Assembly (NCBI GenBank): GCA_019694515.1
Contig: JAIBBU010000005.1
Location: 62,001 to 126,000, forward strand
Source: Oligoflexia bacterium
GTDB lineage: Bacteria > Bdellovibrionota_C > UBA2361 > JBGSMV01
Length of the DNA: 64,000 nucleotides
Direction: 5' to 3'
Shown: positions 52,811 to 61,247 of the stretch, piece by piece
How the letters are laid out: each line of letters starts with the position of its first letter
Numbering within the stretch: position 1 is the stretch's first letter
Program-made: the position numbers and the translations under genes
Notes under the pieces: model-generated
Told to the model about the DNA's origin: nothing
Seen by the model: only the letters and a program-made list of their open reading frames with translations
Database searches by the model: none

Positions 52811-54913
52811 ATGACCTACCACGGCACTGGTCGTCGAAAAATCGCCGGGCTGCTGGTAATATCACTGCTCAGCGCGCTGCTTAGCGCAGTTGGGATCCAT
52901 TACAATTGGCTGCAGGAGCTTGAAAGCCGCACCTGGGATTGGCGGCTACGCTTGAGCGCGCCCGCAGTTCCCCATGATCCGCAGATCAAGATAATCGCCG
53001 TAGATCAGGCCGCCCTTGATTCTAGAGCTGCCGACCAGGTTGTCTGGCCATGGCCGCGCTCGATGTATGTGCCGGTGCTCAAATATTTGGAGCTCAGCGG
53101 CGCCGCCGGCGTCGCTTTTGACATTATCTTCTCCGAAGGCGGTTGTTATCAGGTAACGGACGACCGCGCTTTTGCAGAAGCCGTAGCCCAAAGCTCCATT
53201 CCGGTAATCTCATCAGTTGTGGCTAGCCCCAATCCCCCCAAACAAACGATCGACACTCCGCTCGAATTTAAGCGCAAGATTGAGCTTAATACGGAGCAAA
53301 GCCACTTTGACCGGCGCTACTTAGCCCACCCTCGCACCCCACAGGCGAACTCTATGGTACTGCCGATTCCAGAGCTGCTCTCCGCGAGCGCGGGCTTTGG
53401 CGCCGTCACCCAGCAGCCCGATAGCGACGGTGTGTTTCGTCACATCTTGCCCGGAGTTAAATATCGCGATCTCCCGATCCTGGCGCTGCCGTTTGCGCTC
53501 TACGAACGTATTACACCGGCTGGAGAGCAGCGAGAAATTACACCGTTCTTAGATCAAGAAGGTCGCGCGGCCCTTCGATTCCCTGGCGCCGCACATACCT
53601 ATCAAACTATTTCAATCGACGCGGTAATCGAGAGCTACCGCCGTGTCACTGAGCATGCAGCCGATCCTCCGCCGGTGCCGTTAGAGCTATTTAAAGATGC
53701 AGCTGTATTCATCGGATTAACCGCACCCGGTCTGATGGATCTGCGTGCCACCCCCTTGGATGCACGACTCTCTGGGGTGGAATATAACGCGGCAGCTCTA
53801 GACAATCTCCGACACGGACACTTTGCAAAGAAACTAGGCTTGGCCCCAGCGCTGCTGGCAGTAATCCTGGCACTGCTCTGTTTGAACGCCGCAATTCTCT
53901 TCTCCCGCAACACCATGGGGGCGCTCTTCTGGGCGTTGCTGATCTTCGCGGCGATGCTCGGTGGGGCGGGGTTGTTTGCCGGATACGGGATATGGATGCC
54001 GCTTCTCTGGCCACTCCTCAGTATGGTGGGTGCCATGCTTGCGGCGCTGCGGCTTCAATACCAGCTCGAGGGCCGGCAGCTGCAATTTATCCGCAATGCA
54101 TTCAGACATTACGTGAGCCCTGATGTAATTGAAAAGATTTCGGCTGATCCAACGGCGCTCTCTCTAGGCGGCGAGAAGCGGGAGCTCACGATCTTTTTTT
54201 CAGATATCGCCAATTTTTCCAGTATCTCGGAAAGACTTGACCCGGCCAAGTTGGCAAAACTACTGAACCGCTACCTTGAGGCGATGACGACTGTGATCCT
54301 CGAGCATCGCGGCACGCTTGATAAATATATCGGCGATGGGATTGTGGCATTTTGGAATGCTCCAATCGACGTGCCGAATCATCCGAGTCTCGCCGTACAG
54401 GCCGCTTTGGAATGTCAGGCCCGGCTGAAAGCGCTCAATCCAGATTTTGAAGCTGATTTCGGGACCGCTTTGAAGACCCGTATCGGTATCCATACGGACA
54501 GCGCCAGCGTCGGCAATTTCGGCTCACAGTCGCGTTTCGATTATACTGTTATGGGAGATGCGGCCAACCTGGCTTCTCGTCTGGAAGGAGTAAATAAGGT
54601 TTTTGGTACTGAGATCCTGGCCTCAGAGAATTGCATTCAGGGCTGCTCCGGCATCCATGCACGTCGAATTGGCGCAGTCAGAGTGGTAGGTCGGGCGGAG
54701 AGCATTGCCGTGTATGAGCCCTTAGGAGCAGCGTCCGGAGATACATTTTCCCGGGCATTGGCATGCTTCGAAGCCGGCGAATTTGCAAAGGCCGCTCAAC
54801 TATTTTCGTCACTAGCCCGCGATCCAGTGGCACAAGCGTATTTAAAGCGCATACAGTCGGAACAACCGGCCGCATCCGGATGGAGCGCGGTGTGGATTCT
54901 AACTAATAAGTAA
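52811..54913 (+). CDS. CHASE2-domain adenylate/guanylate cyclase (class III)
   Basis: A 700-residue receptor cyclase. An N-terminal membrane segment (about 11-30) leads to a CHASE2 sensor (about 35-330, periplasmic; DWRLRLSAPAVPHDPQIKII near the start), three membrane helices (about 335-415) and a C-terminal class III cyclase domain (about 440-640). Metal-binding Asp residues are in ELTIFFSDIANFSSISERLD and DKYIGDGIVAFWNAPIDVPN; the later block TRIGIHTDSASVGNFGS and FDYTVMGDAANLASRLEGV is typical. Adenylate or guanylate specificity cannot be decided by eye. A tandem repeat forms its leader. Confidence 0.9.
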   Translation: MTYHGTGRRKIAGLLVISLLSALLSAVGIHYNWLQELESRTWDWRLRLSAPAVPHDPQIKIIAVDQAALDSRAADQVVWPWPRSMYVPVLKYLELSGAAGVAFDIIFSEGGCYQVTDDRAFAEAVAQSSIPVISSVVASPNPPKQTIDTPLEFKRKIELNTEQSHFDRRYLAHPRTPQANSMVLPIPELLSASAGFGAVTQQPDSDGVFRHILPGVKYRDLPILALPFALYERITPAGEQREITPFLDQEGRAALRFPGAAHTYQTISIDAVIESYRRVTEHAADPPPVPLELFKDAAVFIGLTAPGLMDLRATPLDARLSGVEYNAAALDNLRHGHFAKKLGLAPALLAVILALLCLNAAILFSRNTMGALFWALLIFAAMLGGAGLFAGYGIWMPLLWPLLSMVGAMLAALRLQYQLEGRQLQFIRNAFRHYVSPDVIEKISADPTALSLGGEKRELTIFFSDIANFSSISERLDPAKLAKLLNRYLEAMTTVILEHRGTLDKYIGDGIVAFWNAPIDVPNHPSLAVQAALECQARLKALNPDFEADFGTALKTRIGIHTDSASVGNFGSQSRFDYTVMGDAANLASRLEGVNKVFGTEILASENCIQGCSGIHARRIGAVRVVGRAESIAVYEPLGAASGDTFSRALACFEAGEFAKAAQLFSSLARDPVAQAYLKRIQSEQPAASGWSAVWILTNK

Positions 54914-54923
54914 CCACCTACTT

Positions 54924-54952
54924 TTGACTCCTTCTAATTTCCGCGCTAAAAC
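54924..54952 (+). promoter_or_regulatory. Sigma70-type promoter in front of the structured RNA
   Basis: TTGACT (54924-54929) and TAAAAC (54947-54952) are exactly 17 bp apart. The predicted start of transcription is near 54959. The first helix of the RNA candidate begins about 30 nt later. There is no open frame with a plausible start directly behind it, which fits an RNA promoter. Confidence 0.6.
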
Positions 54953-54991
54953 TGCATTCGCACTACGTCGTCGCATTGCACAAGGAAAGGG

Positions 54992-55329
54992 GCGGACTGA
55001 CACCTCTAGCGGACTCAAGACTTTATGCCGTACGGGGGAAAGTTAAGAGACGTTATGTGTCAGTTCGCTGTCAATTTGGGTTTGCCGTAGAGCCAAAGTC
55101 CTCGGGTCTCTCCACGTTCTAAGTATACCCGAGTCACTGCTCTACGGTTGCAGGGGGACGCGCTGCGCCACCGTACTCGAACGGTGCGCTTTCTGAGACG
55201 CTTTTCACCTAACGGTGAAGCTGGTGCCGCCATCGCAACTCGGGACCTGATCGGTCCAGTGCGAGGCATCAAGCAGCGATCAGAAATGTCACGGATCTAC
55301 TTCGCTCCGATCGTGACAGGCGCGTCCCC
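54992..55329 (+). ncRNA. Candidate structured non-coding RNA (unidentified class)
   Basis: Gene-free stretch 54914-55509. I find a dense set of nested helices: 54992-55003 with 55057-55068 (12 bp); 55004-55007 with 55046-55049; 55019-55024 with 55039-55044; 55085-55093 with 55139-55147 (9 bp perfect); 55101-55107 with 55127-55133 (7 bp); 55154-55164 with 55319-55329 (11 bp closing a junction) holding 55165-55174/55181-55189, 55193-55202/55275-55283, 55204-55209/55214-55219, 55223-55228/55265-55270, 55233-55237/55260-55264, 55243-55247/55253-55257 and 55287-55297/55309-55318. The wobble pairs I noted are G-U only if read on the plus strand. No match to RNase P, tmRNA, SRP or 6S landmarks was seen. 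Confidence 0.7.
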
Positions 55330-55366
55330 AGTGGGAGAGGCAAAGGTTACAAGCAATGCGGCACGT

Positions 55367-55381
55367 AGTGAATTTTTCACT
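55367..55381. terminator. Hairpin after the structured RNA, possible 3' end
   Basis: AGTGAA (55367-55372) and TTCACT (55376-55381) pair perfectly around TTT. The loop is T-rich but no T-tract follows, so termination here is only possible. It lies about 40 nt after the last helix of the RNA candidate. Confidence 0.35.
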
Positions 55382-55384
55382 CCC

Positions 55385-55426
55385 TGCTGTTTCCAATCTG
55401 CTATTTCCAATCCGCTATTTCCAATC
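55385..55426. repeat. Three 14-bp direct repeats
   Basis: TGCTGTTTCCAATC, TGCTATTTCCAATC and CGCTATTTCCAATC lie head to tail at 55385-55398, 55399-55412 and 55413-55426. They fall between the structured RNA candidate and the YitT gene and are too few and too close together for a CRISPR array. Confidence 0.7.
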
Positions 55427-55509
55427 TGGGCGGCCGCTAAGGCATGCATGATGTCATGCAGCTATTTAACTGCATTTACACCCCGGGTCGGGAACGTTAA
55501 CCTAGATAG

Positions 55510-56364
55510 ATGCCGGTGCTTCAAATAATGCTTAAGGCCCTTTTTCTAGCACTCGGTGTGCTCTCGGCCTGCTTTGGCATCAGAGGGTTTTTGGTACCCA
55601 GCGGTTTTATTGATGGGGGCATTACGGGCCTGTCGATGCTGGGTTCCCGCGTCACCGCTATACCTTTGAGCGCGCTGCTGATCCTGATTAACGCTCCGTT
55701 CTTGCTGATCGCTATTCGTCCGTTGGGCGTGCGATTTGTGCTGATTAGCGGCTGCTCGATTGCCGCTTTAGCGCTGGCGATTGAGGGTTTACAGCTGCCC
55801 GAAGTGACTTCTGATCATCTGCTGGCCGCCGTTTTCGGAGGAGTCTTTCTTGGTGCTGGTATTGGACTTTCAATCCGAGGCGGCGGTGTCTTGGACGGAA
55901 CCGAAATTCTGGCGCTGCTATTTAGCAAGCGTTTTGGGACTACAGTCGGCGATATCGTCTTGGTGTTGAATGTCGCGATCTTCGGCTGCGCGGCGGTATT
56001 CCTGGGGATCGAGCCGGCGCTATATTCAATGCTGACCTATTTCTCCGCATCCAAAACCGTTGACTTTCTAATCCACGGTATCGAAGAGTTTTATGGAGTC
56101 ATGATCGTTTCCTCGCGCAGCACAGAGGTTAAAACCGCGCTGATCGGGGAAGCCGAGCGGGGAGTGACCGTTTATCGAGGGCGGGGCGGGCGTTCCGATG
56201 TGGAGCAAGATATTCTGTTTTGCGTTGCGACGCGTTTGGAGATCCCAAGAATTATCCGGATGGTTCGAGCAATCGACGCCGACGCATTCTTTGTGACCCA
56301 TCATATTAGTGAAGTAGGGGGCGGATTAATAAAACGGCTGCCGCTGCCTTCCGGACACAGCTAA
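55510..56364 (+). CDS. YitT family membrane protein (DUF161/DUF2179)
   Basis: A 284-residue polytopic protein. Five to six membrane helices fill the first 190 residues, with the family stretches CFGIRGFLVPSGFIDGGITG near 22-41, GLSIRGGGVLDGTEILALLF and FSASKTVDFLIHGIEEFYGV. The soluble C-terminal DUF2179 domain (about 195-270) has VSSRSTEVKTALIGEAERGV, GVTVYRGRGG and DADAFFVTHHISEVGGG. Function is not established for the family; a transport role is often suggested. The structured RNA candidate lies upstream. Its stop overlaps that of the converging HEAT-repeat gene. Confidence 0.88.
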   Translation: MPVLQIMLKALFLALGVLSACFGIRGFLVPSGFIDGGITGLSMLGSRVTAIPLSALLILINAPFLLIAIRPLGVRFVLISGCSIAALALAIEGLQLPEVTSDHLLAAVFGGVFLGAGIGLSIRGGGVLDGTEILALLFSKRFGTTVGDIVLVLNVAIFGCAAVFLGIEPALYSMLTYFSASKTVDFLIHGIEEFYGVMIVSSRSTEVKTALIGEAERGVTVYRGRGGRSDVEQDILFCVATRLEIPRIIRMVRAIDADAFFVTHHISEVGGGLIKRLPLPSGHS

Positions 56365-58928
56365 CTTCGAGAGGCGGCGGCGCCTATCATGCGACCGCTG
56401 CCGATCTGCGCAGGAGAAATTTCGGCTGCGGCGCGATAGCTTTTCGCGCTGAATCTGATGTCTTTTAAACGGCCGTCCCGCGCTATTTCCAGTTTACGAA
56501 TCCAGGTGGAATCACGGGCCCCGATCACATGCCCAGCAGCCGCATGCGGAAAAATCGTACGGGTGCAATTTACTAAATTATCAGCTTCGCCCTCGAAATT
56601 AGCTCCCGTTCCGACTGCACAACTAACCAGATAAACCGTGCCGCCCGGCTTTAAACATCGCCCCGCATTCGCGGCACGAAATCTGTCGGCGTCCCCCAAA
56701 TCAAAAAATTGCGATTCCTCAGTTCCAGACCCCAAGCGCATCAATCTCTTCTTGCCATGCCCCGCCATGATCACGATCTCAGCTTGATTTGATTCTTCGG
56801 TATTGCTGCTTAGCACTTCAAGCAGCTCGGGATCATCAGAAGCCTCGAAGTAGCGCACCCGATAGTGCGGCATGAGCTCGTGAAGTTTCTCCGAGAACCC
56901 GAATAAAAATCCATTATAATCGTCCCGTGCCATTGTGACTAACATCACCGGGCGTCGATCAAGCGGATCGGGCCTCAGCCGTTCATTTACGATCGCAATT
57001 AGATCATCGGGCTTGAATCGAAAAGGTTGCGTGATCTTTAACTCAGCACAGCTCGCCAGCGCCCGAGTATAGCTTTCGATTTCGTGACGGCGGCTACCCC
57101 GCGAGTCTTCGGCCAAGAGGGCAAGACCTTTGAGCAATCCATCACGTGCTTGCTCGGTGTCGAATGCCGCGTTGGCGGATCGTCTGCGCTCAAGATCGCC
57201 GTATACCGGATCGCTGATAGTCTCCAGAACAGCACTAGCTGCGGAGGCGCTGCCCGCCAACATCAGGAGCCGCAGAGCGCTTTCGGAGATGTCGCTGCGC
57301 GAATCCCGGGCTGAATTTACACAGATGGCGAGAGCCCGCGCGGGGGCAGGGCTGGAGTGAATCAGTGCGCCGGCCGCCTCCAGCCGCACCTGTTCGTAAG
57401 GCGAGTCAAGGGCGGCTGTCACCAGATTCAAATCTTGTGGATCACGACCTACGGCCGTGTGCAGCTGAGTTAGCTCCAATTGGTACGCTGAGTCCGGCTG
57501 CGCTGGCAAATCCAGGTCATATTCGGCCGCTGCAACTGCCTGCTCAACCCGCTGAAGCTTGAGACGATGATTGAGTTGTTCAACAACCCCCCGCGCTTGC
57601 AGCTCTAACTTAGGCCAGGCGCCCGCCCGCGTCCTAAATTCTTCAAGCGCTGTTAGATCTGATCGCTCTCCGCAAACACCTAGAATATCAAGGGCGAGAT
57701 GGAGACTGGCGGGATCGGCGTCCTGATCGCGCAAGGTCGTGGCAGCCAGGCGCCGCGCCAAGAGCGGGGCTGCCTCGGCAACCCGCCTTCCCGCCAAGGA
57801 CTGCGCTGTTCCTCGCAGCTGCTGCGACTCAAGCAGTGATAAGAGCGCGCAATCGGTCTCCCAATCTCCGATCGCACAAAGTCCGCGCACCAACTGCTCT
57901 GTTGCGGGCACTGACTCGGCACCGCCACACAGCTCTCTAAGATATTCCTGTCGGCCTTCCTTTCCCGCGGCTCCGAGTAATCTAGCCGCAATCGTAATGC
58001 TTAAGGCTGCACCTTTGCGCTGCCCTGCCTTGGCGAGCCCCGTACGGATCTCAACCTGGAGCTCGTCACTTTCGGCTTCTGTTGCCAGCTGGTAGAGCGC
58101 TCGCACGATCCGGTCTTGCTGCTCAAGATCATTCGATGCACCAAGCAGCTTGAGCAGGTTCGGGACTGTCTTTGAAAGGCTCTGCAGACCGGCCACCTTC
58201 GTCACGCGAGATTGAATTTCTTCGGGCTGATCCTTTGCAGTGATAACCTCCAGTAAAGATCTCAAGTCTGACCATTCAAGATCAAGCGACTCTAATGTCC
58301 CCAAGGCCTGCCGGCGAAACTCCAGCGGAGCTTCTTTGGAGCGTGCAATCTCGATTAAAGCGCGTCGGGGATAATACCCACAAATTTCCGTGAAGAGATC
58401 GCTACGCAATGACATCGGTACACGTTCGTCAGTTAGCACATGGGCGATCGGGCGGTAATCGGCATCGGCGCGGGAGCGATCCGTGTTCATGGCGGAGAAG
58501 ACCTCAATTGCTCGGCGGCGCAGATACAGCGGAGCTTGGCCGTCCGCGATTAAATTGATCACCGCGGAGAGGGTCTCCGGCGCGTCAATCGCCGCAATAG
58601 CATCGAGTGCCGCAAGCTTGGCGCCAAGATTCCGCAAAGTGGTTGCGGAACGGAGCGTGGCGGTAAGCCCCGGGAGGGCCTCTCGACCGATTGCAGCAAG
58701 AGTCGTGGGCGCAACCGGATCCTTGCCCAGACTCGCGACTGCCACCCCAATCAGTGCCTGGCTCGGAGAGCTTCGCGATGGTCGCAGTGGTTCCAGGGCT
58801 GGAATTTCGGCCGGACGCTGCGGCGCGATATCTGAGACGATGCCGTGGGGCAAGCTGCCAGCAACGCTCTCAGAGTCCGTAGTTACGGCCGCGCTGGGTA
58901 TCGGCGTCTGTAGTAGTAGTCGCGGCAC
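56361..58928 (-). CDS. HEAT-repeat protein with C-terminal caspase-like (clan CD) domain
   Basis: An 855-residue protein without signal peptide or membrane segment. Residues about 60-600 form many degenerate HEAT-like helical pairs (LAALDAIAAIDAPETLSAVI; GTLESLDLEWSDLRSLLEVI; AAGALIHSSPAPARALAICV). The C-terminal 180 residues begin with PVMLVTMARDDYNGFLFGFS and carry a His-Gly motif in IVIMAGHGKKRLMRLG and a Cys in VYLVSCAVGTGANFEGEADN, spaced 46 residues apart, as in clan CD peptidases (caspase, CHAT, gingipain). A GTG at 58926-58928 follows GGAGG and is my start; TTG 58943 is an alternative. A scaffold-coupled protease is inference. Confidence 0.65.
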   Translation of the reverse strand: MPRLLLQTPIPSAAVTTDSESVAGSLPHGIVSDIAPQRPAEIPALEPLRPSRSSPSQALIGVAVASLGKDPVAPTTLAAIGREALPGLTATLRSATTLRNLGAKLAALDAIAAIDAPETLSAVINLIADGQAPLYLRRRAIEVFSAMNTDRSRADADYRPIAHVLTDERVPMSLRSDLFTEICGYYPRRALIEIARSKEAPLEFRRQALGTLESLDLEWSDLRSLLEVITAKDQPEEIQSRVTKVAGLQSLSKTVPNLLKLLGASNDLEQQDRIVRALYQLATEAESDELQVEIRTGLAKAGQRKGAALSITIAARLLGAAGKEGRQEYLRELCGGAESVPATEQLVRGLCAIGDWETDCALLSLLESQQLRGTAQSLAGRRVAEAAPLLARRLAATTLRDQDADPASLHLALDILGVCGERSDLTALEEFRTRAGAWPKLELQARGVVEQLNHRLKLQRVEQAVAAAEYDLDLPAQPDSAYQLELTQLHTAVGRDPQDLNLVTAALDSPYEQVRLEAAGALIHSSPAPARALAICVNSARDSRSDISESALRLLMLAGSASAASAVLETISDPVYGDLERRRSANAAFDTEQARDGLLKGLALLAEDSRGSRRHEIESYTRALASCAELKITQPFRFKPDDLIAIVNERLRPDPLDRRPVMLVTMARDDYNGFLFGFSEKLHELMPHYRVRYFEASDDPELLEVLSSNTEESNQAEIVIMAGHGKKRLMRLGSGTEESQFFDLGDADRFRAANAGRCLKPGGTVYLVSCAVGTGANFEGEADNLVNCTRTIFPHAAAGHVIGARDSTWIRKLEIARDGRLKDIRFSAKSYRAAAEISPAQIGSGRMIGAAASRS

Positions 58929-59128
58929 TAAACCTCCAATCAAACCTACCCAATGTTATGCGGCCAAGGGAGGGCAGAGTGCGGTCCGGCTAGCGGCGAT
59001 TTGCCTAGCGACTTCAGCTGGTTACTTCGACTGCGAAGGTTCGGATTGGCGCTCCTGGCTGGCCGCACAGCGATGCGCTGGATCTGACTTAAATTGAGTA
59101 ATCTAACTACCTGTTATATCAATAACGG

Positions 59129-59806
59129 ATGATTCCGATTAGCGATGCACTCACACAAATTATCGCCCGCAGCTCATTCCTGGAGTTTGGCCTGCATTAC
59201 AAGCTTTTGAATCTTACCCAGGTAGCGCGCTTCATTCGGCCGCAAATTGAGGCCCGCACCAAGAAAGATGTAAAAGAATCGGCCATCTTGATGGCACTCT
59301 CGCGCTTCCAGGGCGCAGTGGCGCGGCAAACAAAGCGCCGCGACGAGAGTTTTAAGATCGAGCAATTAAGTGTTCAAACCGATCTGGCGGTACTTAGTCT
59401 GGAGCGTAGCAGCGATAACCATAATCGCATCAGCAAGCTCTATGCGGAGATCCAAAAACGCCGCGGCTATCTGACGATCTGCGAAGGGCTCAGTGAGATC
59501 ACGGTCATAATCGAGAACGAATACCTGGCACTAGCGGAAAAGCTTCTAAAAACCCAGCTTGCCCAAGCGACCGGCGATGCGGCCGCTATTCGCATCAAAT
59601 TCGACCCGCGCTACTTAGAAACCCCTGGTTTTCTTTTCGTGATCCTGCAGCAGCTAGCGTTTCAGGGCATCAATCTGCTCGAAGTGGCCTCCACTAAGAC
59701 CGAATTTATCCTGTACTTGCGGATGCAGGACGTCCGGCTAGCGTTCGACTCACTACATAACAAGTTTCAACTGATGTGGCGGCTGCCTGAGAGTCGAGGA
59801 CGTTAA
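59129..59806 (+). CDS. ACT-domain-like protein of unknown function
   Basis: A 225-residue soluble protein. The N-terminal 100 residues are helical (FLEFGLHYKLLNLTQVARFI; ESAILMALSRFQGAVARQTK). The C-terminal 130 residues contain two ACT-like beta-alpha-beta halves: RGYLTICEGLSEITVIIENE and TPGFLFVILQQLAFQGINLL with VASTKTEFILYLRMQDVRLA. Such domains usually bind small ligands such as amino acids and regulate a partner. No enzyme is fused to it. The 3' end overlaps the stop of the converging Sel1 gene by 4 bp. Confidence 0.6.
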   Translation: MIPISDALTQIIARSSFLEFGLHYKLLNLTQVARFIRPQIEARTKKDVKESAILMALSRFQGAVARQTKRRDESFKIEQLSVQTDLAVLSLERSSDNHNRISKLYAEIQKRRGYLTICEGLSEITVIIENEYLALAEKLLKTQLAQATGDAAAIRIKFDPRYLETPGFLFVILQQLAFQGINLLEVASTKTEFILYLRMQDVRLAFDSLHNKFQLMWRLPESRGR

Positions 59807-61086
59807 CCCCGCAGATTTCTAAGCAGCGTGTCAGCTTCAGAGTTACCCAGCGCAGCCGCGCGCCGGAAATAATCGGCCGCGCGGCTGGTGTCGCGCAGCA
59901 CTCCATCGCCGTTCATATAAAGCTTGCCAAGCATCAAGAGCGCATTGGAATCGTTTTGTTCTGAGGCCTTTTCGAACCAGGCCCGCGCGGTGGCAAAATT
60001 CTTCTTCACCCCATCTCCGCGCGCGTACATGCGTCCGAGAGCGGTCTGCGCTTTAGCGTATCCGGATATAGCGAGCGGCTCCCAGATCTCCCGCGCACTA
60101 GCGTAGTCACTGCGGTTGGCGGCAGCCCGGCCGCGCTCAAAATCAGCGGCGCTATTGGAGCTGCTTGGAGCCGCCGGCGCCCGCACTGACAGATTGGGTT
60201 CCGGTACGTCAAGCTTAGCAGGCATGGCCGGTGCGGCAACTTTCGGAGCAGAAGGGGAGAAGGGGATCTGCAGATCCGGATTCTCCAGCACCGCCCGCTG
60301 CAGCGAGGGGTGCACGCGATCGAGCAGCACTGCCAGTGAGTCGCTCTTGCCCAACTGCTTACCATAGAAAAACAGCCGGATGAGTTTCTGAATCGCAGGT
60401 ATCTGCTCCTGCTCAATATTGCCGCTGTCCAGATCGGTGCGTGCCAGTAAATCAAGATCGGCGCGGCTTAACTTAGCTGCAGCGAATTCCTGTTCCATCT
60501 CGGCTGATGCCGCGCTGTTGGCCGTGACGGTCTGGCCGAATTCAAAACCACCGGCCTTAATCGATACGAAGCGGGAATTTGAAGGGGCGGCCTCGCTGTC
60601 GGCATTGAGATCTCCGCGATCCGCATCCGGAGCCGAAGGCTCATGCTCATGCAAGGCAGCCGCATCTTCGGAATCGGGAATTGCTGCTCCATCCTGCTGG
60701 TCGGCGGGCTGCGATCCGTCACCAAAAGTGGGCATTGGACCTTCCTGGTCCTCCGGCATCGCACCCATATCAGGCCCGGACGGCATTGCGCCCTGGGCCA
60801 GGGGCGCCAATTCCCCCACGATCTTGCGGAGCCCAAAGACCGGCTTATCAAAGCTCTGATAGGGCGAGCGGCTCTCCGCAGGAGCTGCCGCTTCTCCACC
60901 CAGCACTGATGCCACCCGTTCGCCTTCGGAGCCGCGATTTAGCTGGAAGAGCAGCGCACCGACGAGACCTCCAAGCAGCAGAACCAGTGCACCAAGAATC
61001 ATGAGCGCGTTATTTGAACCCCCTTTTTTCGGGGCGGAGTTGCTAGTTGAAGCAGGAGTGGAAGGGGGGGTACTTGTGTCTGTCAT
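59803..61086 (-). CDS. Membrane-anchored Sel1-repeat protein
   Basis: A 427-residue protein. One membrane helix near residues 28-48 (LMILGALVLLLGGLVGALLF) follows a short Ser/Thr/Pro-rich tail. A long acidic and Ala/Pro-rich linker comes next, then Sel1-like repeats at the end: YAKAQTALGRMYARGDGVKK and SNALLMLGKLYMNGDGVLRD, with AADYFRRAAALGNSEADTLL. Sel1 repeats usually bind protein partners in envelope or signalling complexes. No partner is identifiable nearby. It diverges from the GNAT gene across a palindromic region. Confidence 0.8.
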   Translation of the reverse strand: MTDTSTPPSTPASTSNSAPKKGGSNNALMILGALVLLLGGLVGALLFQLNRGSEGERVASVLGGEAAAPAESRSPYQSFDKPVFGLRKIVGELAPLAQGAMPSGPDMGAMPEDQEGPMPTFGDGSQPADQQDGAAIPDSEDAAALHEHEPSAPDADRGDLNADSEAAPSNSRFVSIKAGGFEFGQTVTANSAASAEMEQEFAAAKLSRADLDLLARTDLDSGNIEQEQIPAIQKLIRLFFYGKQLGKSDSLAVLLDRVHPSLQRAVLENPDLQIPFSPSAPKVAAPAMPAKLDVPEPNLSVRAPAAPSSSNSAADFERGRAAANRSDYASAREIWEPLAISGYAKAQTALGRMYARGDGVKKNFATARAWFEKASEQNDSNALLMLGKLYMNGDGVLRDTSRAADYFRRAAALGNSEADTLLRNLRG

Positions 61087-61170
61087 AGTGGGAAAAAATT
61101 CTACACGGTCCCGCGGGGACGATCTACACGCTATCGCGGGGCGCAGAGGTGAGAAACCTATTTAGAAATA

Positions 61171-61197
61171 TAACATGAATGTTAGTAATGTAACATT
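61171..61197. promoter_or_regulatory. Cluster of TAACATT half-sites (candidate operator)
   Basis: TAACAT (61171-61176) and ATGTTA (61179-61184) form a perfect palindrome with a GA centre; AATGTTA (61178-61184) also pairs with TAACATT (61191-61197). It lies in the AT-rich gap between the divergent Sel1 and GNAT genes, 51 nt before the GNAT ATG. Confidence 0.45.
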
Positions 61198-61247
61198 TAT
61201 CTAAATCTTCATGCTGGTGGCCTTCAACTTCTGCTATTTCCAAGCGG

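Noticed and set aside
55081-55160. Possible group II intron domain V (CCGTAGAGC ... GCTCTACGG then GGGGG)
   Set aside because: The stem loop is about 63 nt and does not match the 34-nt domain V pattern, and no intron reverse transcriptase or 5' GUGYG end is present.
55060-55528. Open frames over the structured region (minus 70 codons at 55060-55272, plus 126 codons at 55148-55528)
   Set aside because: They cross the hairpin-dense region, lack ribosome binding sites and start within helices; an RNA explains the sequence better.
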